A program made the translations under genes and the position numbers. Shown in pieces: positions 51,469 through 56,054 of a stretch of 56,054 nucleotides of DNA. The notes under the pieces were generated by a model. The model was not told where the DNA came from. It did no database searches and worked only from the letters and a program-made list of their open reading frames with translations. The stretch is from NCBI RefSeq assembly GCF_001598555.1, contig NZ_BCZE01000056.1:1-56054 (forward strand), written 5' to 3'. How positions within the stretch are numbered: the first letter of the stretch is position 1; the number at the start of each line of letters is the position of its first letter. The DNA is from Novosphingobium rosa NBRC 15208 (GTDB taxonomy: Bacteria > Pseudomonadota > Alphaproteobacteria > Sphingomonadales > Sphingomonadaceae).

Positions 51469-54332
51469 GTGTCCAGCGCCGCACTGTCCGGCGCGTTCCA
51501 GCCCGCCGGCGGGATCACGCTGCCCGCCTCGTCGAAGGCCACGGGGGTGAGGAATTCCACCCCGGTGCGCCCTTCCCGGCTCCAGCGCACGATGCCGACC
51601 AGCGCCATGCCCTCGCCCAGCTCCAGCAGCAGCTCCACGCCCAGCGGCACATCCAGTACGCCCTCGATCATCACCCCGCGCGCCGACATGTTGCGGATGG
51701 TGACCGGATAGCGCGCGCCCAGCGCCTCCATCATCACCCGGCGCAGCATGGTGCGGCGCGGCGCGCGCGAGGAGCGCGGCCCCTTGGCCTCCATCGAGAG
51801 ATCGCCCGAGACGCGATCATTGGCGTCGGCGGTCTCCAGCGGCTTGGCGTAGATATAGCCCTGCACATGGCTGCAGCCCAGATCGCGGATCAGATCCAGC
51901 TCGTCGAGCGTCTCCACGCCTTCCGCCGTGGTTTCCATGCCCAAAGCCTCGGCCAGACTCACGATCGAGGCGATGATCGCGCCATTGCGGCTGTCGGGCT
52001 CGGTGGCGCCGCGCACGAAGCCCTGATCGATCTTGATCTTGTCGAAGGGCGCCTTTTTCAGATAGCCCAGCGAGGAATAGCCGGTGCCGAAATCGTCGAG
52101 CGCCAGACGCACGCCGACGCGCTTGAGCGCCGCGAACATCGCCTCGGTGCTTTCGCTGTCGTTGAGGAAGACGCTTTCGGTGATCTCCAGCTCCAGCCGC
52201 GCCGGGGTGACCTGCGCCGAGGCCAGCGCGCTGGTGACGATGCCGGGCAGCGCCGGATTGGCGAATTGCAGCGGCGAGACATTGACCGCCACGCGCACGC
52301 TCTCGGGCCATTGGGCCAGATCCATGCAGGCGGTGCGCAGCGCCCATTCGCCGATCTGGGCGATCAGCCCGGCTTCCTCGGCAATGGGGATGAAGATGGC
52401 GGGCGAGAGGTCGCCGCGCGTCGGATGGTTCCAGCGCAGCAGCGCCTCGAACCCCGTGATGCGCTCCGAATTGGTGTGGACCACCGGCTGATAGGCCAGA
52501 CGCAGACCGCCATGGACCAGCGCATCGCGCAGATCGGCTTCCAGCTGGCGGCGCTGCTCGGCATCGGAATGCAGATCGGCGGCATAGAAGTGATAGACCC
52601 CGCGCCCGCGATCCTTGGCGGCATACAGCGCCAGATCGGCGTTGCGGATGATCGCCTCGGAGGTGACGCCATCGTCGGGCGAGAGGGCTATGCCCAGGCT
52701 GGCGCCGATCACCACCCGCGCGCCTTCGATCGTGTAGGGCTGCGAGAGATTGTCGATCACCCGCTGGGCCAGACCGGCCAGAGAGTTGCGGTCGATGCGG
52801 CCCGGCAGGATCACCTTGAACTCGTCGCCACCCAGACGGCCCACGCGGCCCAGATCGCCCACCGTGCCCGCCAGACGCTGCGCCACCTGCTTGAGCAGCG
52901 CGTCGCCCGCCGGATGGCCCATCGTGTCATTGACCTGCTTGAAACGGTCGAGATCGAGCAGGAAGACCGCGCAGATGCGATGCGCGGGCTGCGGCGCGTT
53001 GAGGATCTTTTCCAGCGTCTGGCTCATCTGGAAACGGTTGGCCAGACCGGTCAGCGAGTCGAAATGGGCAAGGCGCGTGGCATGCTGCTCGGTACGGCGC
53101 TTTTCCGTCAGATCGCTGCCCGAACCGCGAAAGCCCAGGAAATTGTTGAAGCCGTCATAGATCGGGCGGCCATTGATGGACCACCAGCGCTCCTCGCGGC
53201 GCGTGGCGGCGCGCACCGGCAGCTCCTGAAAGGAGGAGCGCGCATTCATATGGAAGGCCAGCGTGCGCTCGCCCTCGCGGCTGGCATCGTCGAGAATGAA
53301 CAGGTCGGAAAGGCTGTGGCCCAGCAGCTGCTCGGCCTCCACCCCCAGCACGCGGCCAATCGGGGCCGAGACATAGGTGATGATGCCCTTGCGGTCGGTT
53401 TCCCAGAACCAGCCCTGCCCGGTCTGCTCGTAATCGTGAAGGATGTCCTCGGCGCGCTTTTGCAGGCGCAGCATGGCATGAGCCTCGGCCTGCGCGGCGC
53501 GGTCCAGCGTGATCTGGCGGATCGCCGCGACGATGCCGATCAGCCCGCCCAGCACCAGCATGGCCGTGGCGCCGACACTGTTGATCTCCAGCGCGGGCGC
53601 GGCCCACAGCGCCAGATAGCCCGCGACCAGCGCGGGCGCGCGGCCCGACAGCGCCACGGCGGCCACCAGCGACGTGGTGGCCAGCGCGCCGATGATCGCC
53701 AGCGTGGATTGCAGCGGCTCGACATGATGCCACAGCGCCATGGCCAGACCGAACAGCGCCATGGGCAGAGGCACCGCCAGCACCATCACGCCATAGCGGA
53801 CGGCAAGGGAACGTCCCTCAGTGCGCTCGGCGCGCACGAAGAGCCCCGCGCAGGCGCAGATCACCACCGCCACCGTGGCGGGCATCACCGTACGCTGGAT
53901 CGGCAGGGTGAACTGGTCCAGCACCAGCAGCAGGCAGGCAATGGCCATGGCCGGCGCCATCATCGCCCAGCCCTGAGGCACCAGAAAATAGCCGGGATAG
54001 GGTTCGGCCATACGATCGACTGATTTCACGGCAACCTTTCGCCGCAGACCCGAAACATCGACATCATCCCCCGGAAGATCGCCCATCGCGCGCGGGCTGG
54101 GCGGTAACATGCCAGGCGGCGGCGGAGACGCCGGCGCGGCAGAGGCAGCTGGCGCAGCCGCGCCGGCCCCACGACGAAAAACGGACGGAGGGGCGGAAGG
54201 CGGCGGGGCGGCAGGGGCTGAAACAGCCGCGATAACAGGCGGAGGCGCGCTTTTTTCGGGCGCGGCGGGCACGGCCTCGCCTTCACCGGAAGTACCGGCG
54301 GCCTCTTGCGCGGCGGCGCGCGCCGCCGCCAT
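51456..54332 (-). CDS. Membrane PAS-GGDEF-EAL-PilZ protein
   Basis: About 958 residues. Pro/Ala-rich N-terminus to about 90, a block of hydrophobic helices (about 115-270), PAS (about 300-400; GWFWETDRKGIITYVSAPIGRVLG), GGDEF (about 420-590) with intact GGDEF in RVGRLGGDEFKV, EAL (about 600-840) starting EALLRW with ELEITES, DDFGTGYSS, DKIKIDQ and AEGVET, and C-terminal PilZ (RRTMLRRV ... NMSARGVMIEG). So it can in principle make, degrade and sense c-di-GMP. The start at 54332 follows AAGGGA; an upstream ATG at 54359 has a worse site. The leader contains a terminator-like structure. Confidence 0.92.
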   Translation of the reverse strand: MAAARAAAQEAAGTSGEGEAVPAAPEKSAPPPVIAAVSAPAAPPPSAPPSVFRRGAGAAAPAASAAPASPPPPGMLPPSPRAMGDLPGDDVDVSGLRRKVAVKSVDRMAEPYPGYFLVPQGWAMMAPAMAIACLLLVLDQFTLPIQRTVMPATVAVVICACAGLFVRAERTEGRSLAVRYGVMVLAVPLPMALFGLAMALWHHVEPLQSTLAIIGALATTSLVAAVALSGRAPALVAGYLALWAAPALEINSVGATAMLVLGGLIGIVAAIRQITLDRAAQAEAHAMLRLQKRAEDILHDYEQTGQGWFWETDRKGIITYVSAPIGRVLGVEAEQLLGHSLSDLFILDDASREGERTLAFHMNARSSFQELPVRAATRREERWWSINGRPIYDGFNNFLGFRGSGSDLTEKRRTEQHATRLAHFDSLTGLANRFQMSQTLEKILNAPQPAHRICAVFLLDLDRFKQVNDTMGHPAGDALLKQVAQRLAGTVGDLGRVGRLGGDEFKVILPGRIDRNSLAGLAQRVIDNLSQPYTIEGARVVIGASLGIALSPDDGVTSEAIIRNADLALYAAKDRGRGVYHFYAADLHSDAEQRRQLEADLRDALVHGGLRLAYQPVVHTNSERITGFEALLRWNHPTRGDLSPAIFIPIAEEAGLIAQIGEWALRTACMDLAQWPESVRVAVNVSPLQFANPALPGIVTSALASAQVTPARLELEITESVFLNDSESTEAMFAALKRVGVRLALDDFGTGYSSLGYLKKAPFDKIKIDQGFVRGATEPDSRNGAIIASIVSLAEALGMETTAEGVETLDELDLIRDLGCSHVQGYIYAKPLETADANDRVSGDLSMEAKGPRSSRAPRRTMLRRVMMEALGARYPVTIRNMSARGVMIEGVLDVPLGVELLLELGEGMALVGIVRWSREGRTGVEFLTPVAFDEAGSVIPPAGWNAPDSAALDTQAL

Positions 54333-54443
54333 AAATCTTTCCCTTCGCCCGGTCTGCATGGCCGCGCTTATCCCCCGCCGGGGCTTTCCAATCGGTTAAA
54401 CCGGCCTGAAACCCTATGTAAATTCGCCTGTTGCGGCAGGTTT

Positions 54444-54494
54444 AAAAAATCGCGGGCTTGGCGCGATTGCCTCTTGCCAAGCCCGGCCAAGAGG
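54444..54494 (-). promoter_or_regulatory. Terminator/antiterminator-like leader of the GGDEF-EAL gene
   Basis: On the minus strand, CGGGCTTGGC / GCCAAGCCCG forms a perfect 10-bp stem followed by CGA and six T (54449-54444), an intrinsic terminator 112 nt before the start codon. A competing perfect 7-bp pairing, CCTCTTG (54494-54488) with CAAGAGG (54476-54470), would trap the first terminator arm in its loop. Further upstream, GTCTGTT / AACAGAC (54494-54545) encloses a GGGCGCC hairpin. Could be attenuation or only insulation from the divergent gene. Confidence 0.5.
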
Positions 54495-54581
54495 TCTGTT
54501 CTGTCCATCTGCAAAGGGCGCCGACCCGGCGCCCCCAAAACAGACGGACCGCCCCCGGTTCGGGCCAGCTGTCCGGATAAG

Positions 54582-54609
54582 TGTCATTCTGACAATTGTC
54601 GTTCTGACA
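54582..54609. promoter_or_regulatory. Tandem palindromes upstream of ferredoxin reductase
   Basis: TGTCATTCTGACA (54582-54594) and TGTCGTTCTGACA (54597-54609) repeat with a 15-bp period; the first is a perfect TGTCA-TTC-TGACA palindrome. They end 16 bp before the start codon, so a bound protein would block transcription start or elongation. Owner unknown. Confidence 0.6.
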
Positions 54610-54625
54610 AGGGAGAGCGAGCGCC

Positions 54626-55951
54626 ATGCTTCACACGACTCCTCGCAATGCGCCTCACATCGCCATCATCGGCTCGGGCCCGGCGGGCTATTACACCGCC
54701 GAGGCCGCTTACAAGCATTGGGGCGAGAACGTCCATATCGACATTTTCGACCGTATGCCGGTGCCTTACGGGCTGATCCGCAGCGGGGTGGCGCCCGATC
54801 ATCAGTCGGTGAAGGGCGTGGCGCGGCGTTACGAGAGCGTGGCGCTGGCGGCGCAGGTGCGCTTTATCGGCCATGTGGCGGTGGGCAGCGATGTGACCGT
54901 GGAGGAGTTGCTCGGCCTCTATGACGCGGTGGTGCTGGCCACCGGCGCCCCGCATGACCGCAAGCTCGATCTGCCGGGGGCGGATCTTCCCAATGTTTTC
55001 GGCTCGGCGGCGCTGGTGGGCTGGTACAATGGCCATCCCGATTACGCCACGCTGGCGCCGGACCTGTCTGGCAAGCATGCGGTGGTGATCGGCAATGGCA
55101 ATGTGGCGCTGGATGTGGCGCGCATTCTGGCCAAGTCCCCGGAAGAATTCGAGGATTCCGACATCGTCGCCCATGCGCTGGACGAGCTGAGCGCCTCCAG
55201 TCTGGAAAGCGTGACGATTCTGGGGCGGCGCGGGCCGCATCAGATTTCCATGTCGCCCAAGGAGTTGGGCGAACTGGCCCATCTGGCCCGCGCCGTGCCG
55301 CATGTCGATCCCGCCGACTTCCCGCCGGTGGAAGCCGATGCGAAACTCGATCCCGGCCTGCGCAAGGCGATGCAGACCCTGCGCGGCTGGGCCACCACGC
55401 CGGACGCCGGTTTCCCGGTGCGTTTCGCCTTCCTCACCGCGCCACGCGCGCTGATCGCCGATGCGTCCGGAAAGCTGCAGGCCATCGAGGTCGAGCGCAC
55501 CAGGCTGGTCGACGGCAAGGCCGTGGGCACCGGAGAGATCCAGCGCCTGCCCGCCGATCTGGTGATCAGCTGCATCGGCTATCAGACCAGCCCCATCGCG
55601 GGCGTGCCCTATGACGAGACGCGCGGGCGCTTCGCCAACGAGGAAGGCCGCATCCTGCCCGGCCTCTATTGCGTGGGTTGGGCGCGGCGCGGTCCTTCAG
55701 GCACCATCGGCACCAACCGGCCCGACGGCTTTGCCATCGTGGAGCGTATCGCGCAGGATCTGGACGGCAGGGACTCCACCAAAACCGGCGGGGCGGGCTT
55801 CGATGCGCTTGTCGAATTGCGCGGGCTGGATATCGTCACCTTCCGCGACTGGCAGAAGATCGATGCCGCCGAAGTGGCCCGCGCCCGCAATCACGCCCCG
55901 CGTGAGAAATTCATCGATATGGACGGGTTGATGAACGTCACCCGCGCCTGA
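54626..55951 (+). CDS. Ferredoxin-NADP+ reductase, adrenodoxin-reductase type
   Basis: 441 residues. FAD-binding motif IAIIGSGPAGYYTAEAA from 12, MPVPYGLIRSGVAPDHQSVK characteristic of FprA/adrenodoxin reductase, NADPH motif VVIGNGNVALDVARIL near 155, and the C-terminal PSGTIGTNRPDG. Transfers electrons between NADPH and ferredoxin, supplying P450s or Fe-S systems. GGGAG precedes the ATG. Two palindromic sites just upstream suggest specific regulation. Divergent from the GGDEF-EAL gene. Confidence 0.9.
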   Translation: MLHTTPRNAPHIAIIGSGPAGYYTAEAAYKHWGENVHIDIFDRMPVPYGLIRSGVAPDHQSVKGVARRYESVALAAQVRFIGHVAVGSDVTVEELLGLYDAVVLATGAPHDRKLDLPGADLPNVFGSAALVGWYNGHPDYATLAPDLSGKHAVVIGNGNVALDVARILAKSPEEFEDSDIVAHALDELSASSLESVTILGRRGPHQISMSPKELGELAHLARAVPHVDPADFPPVEADAKLDPGLRKAMQTLRGWATTPDAGFPVRFAFLTAPRALIADASGKLQAIEVERTRLVDGKAVGTGEIQRLPADLVISCIGYQTSPIAGVPYDETRGRFANEEGRILPGLYCVGWARRGPSGTIGTNRPDGFAIVERIAQDLDGRDSTKTGGAGFDALVELRGLDIVTFRDWQKIDAAEVARARNHAPREKFIDMDGLMNVTRA

Positions 55952-55969
55952 AAGCTGCAGGCACGAAAA

Positions 55970-55997
55970 AGGGCGCCCACCTTGCGGCGGGCGCCCT
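55970..55997. terminator. Hairpin after ferredoxin reductase
   Basis: AGGGCGCCC / GGGCGCCCT with a 10-base loop; an A-run on the left favours use from the opposite strand as well. Beyond it, a minus-strand frame appears to end at 56041 (only three codons in the window). Confidence 0.55.
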
Positions 55998-56054
55998 CCC
56001 CCTACCTCGAAGAGGTTGTGTGGCTTACTTCAGCCCAGCCTTACTTCAGCAGGG

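Noticed and set aside
51375..54023. 882-codon plus-strand frame opposite the GGDEF-EAL gene
   Set aside because: Shadow of the PAS-GGDEF-EAL-PilZ gene; starts inside the LysR gene and has no recognisable fold.
56041..56054. C-terminal end of a minus-strand gene (…LLK-stop)
   Set aside because: Only three codons lie in the window, too few to support a call.

Overview
The window is a GC-rich chromosomal segment of an alphaproteobacterium, most likely a sphingomonad close to Novosphingobium or Sphingobium. The evidence is three TonB-dependent receptors, an HWE-type histidine kinase, a GGAAC-N17-CGTT (EcfG-type) stress promoter, a NodT-type efflux lipoprotein and a uronate-catabolic cluster of alphaproteobacterial style. 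I see no phage, insertion sequence, tRNA, rRNA or CRISPR array. Assignments rest on reading the translated sequence and recognising families; no database search was run.

Region 1 (1-11.3 kb) is a pectin/hexuronate locus: a uronate isomerase (uxaC, cut by the left edge), a secreted esterase, a large TonB-dependent receptor, a type-B carboxylesterase, kduD, kduI, a LacI-type repressor, an MhpD-family hydratase and an ExuT-like hexuronate transporter. A shared operator, close to TGACACCGGTTACCA, lies in front of the receptor (two copies), kduI (one) and the lacI/hydratase divergent region (three), so the whole locus looks like one LacI regulon.

Region 2 (11.4-18.4 kb) holds a patatin-like lipase, a small His-rich membrane protein, a LysR/MFS divergon resembling E. 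coli ynfL-ynfM with an overlapping hydrolase and VOC gene, a DoxX-like protein and fumarase C. Region 3 (18.4-27.1 kb) looks like a general-stress island: a PPOX-fold stress protein behind an EcfG-type promoter, PoxB, topoisomerase IB, a DUF2383 protein, a zinc metallopeptidase, several small hydrophilic proteins, an Arc-like repressor and a PAS-HWE kinase.

Region 4 (27.4-33.0 kb) is a compact six-gene operon (isochorismatase-like hydrolase, XapX, YtcJ-like amidohydrolase with a Cys/His tail, secreted double-glyoxalase protein, DoxX, alginate-export-type porin) with no assigned substrate; it is my main candidate for an undescribed system. Convergent to it is a TonB receptor-phosphotransferase-PnuC operon (37.1-33.0 kb) that looks like vitamin scavenging and has a foldable leader. 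Region 5 (37.3-41.4 kb) is a probable copper-handling trio: DUF2946, a TonB receptor and a PepSY protein with a Met-rich insert.

Region 6 (41.4-56 kb) carries small membrane/secreted proteins, a Gly/His/Trp-rich exported protein, a diguanylate cyclase, an RND tripartite efflux operon with a divergent LysR regulator, a membrane PAS-GGDEF-EAL-PilZ protein whose upstream region contains a terminator/antiterminator-like pair, and a ferredoxin-NADP reductase preceded by two tandem palindromes.
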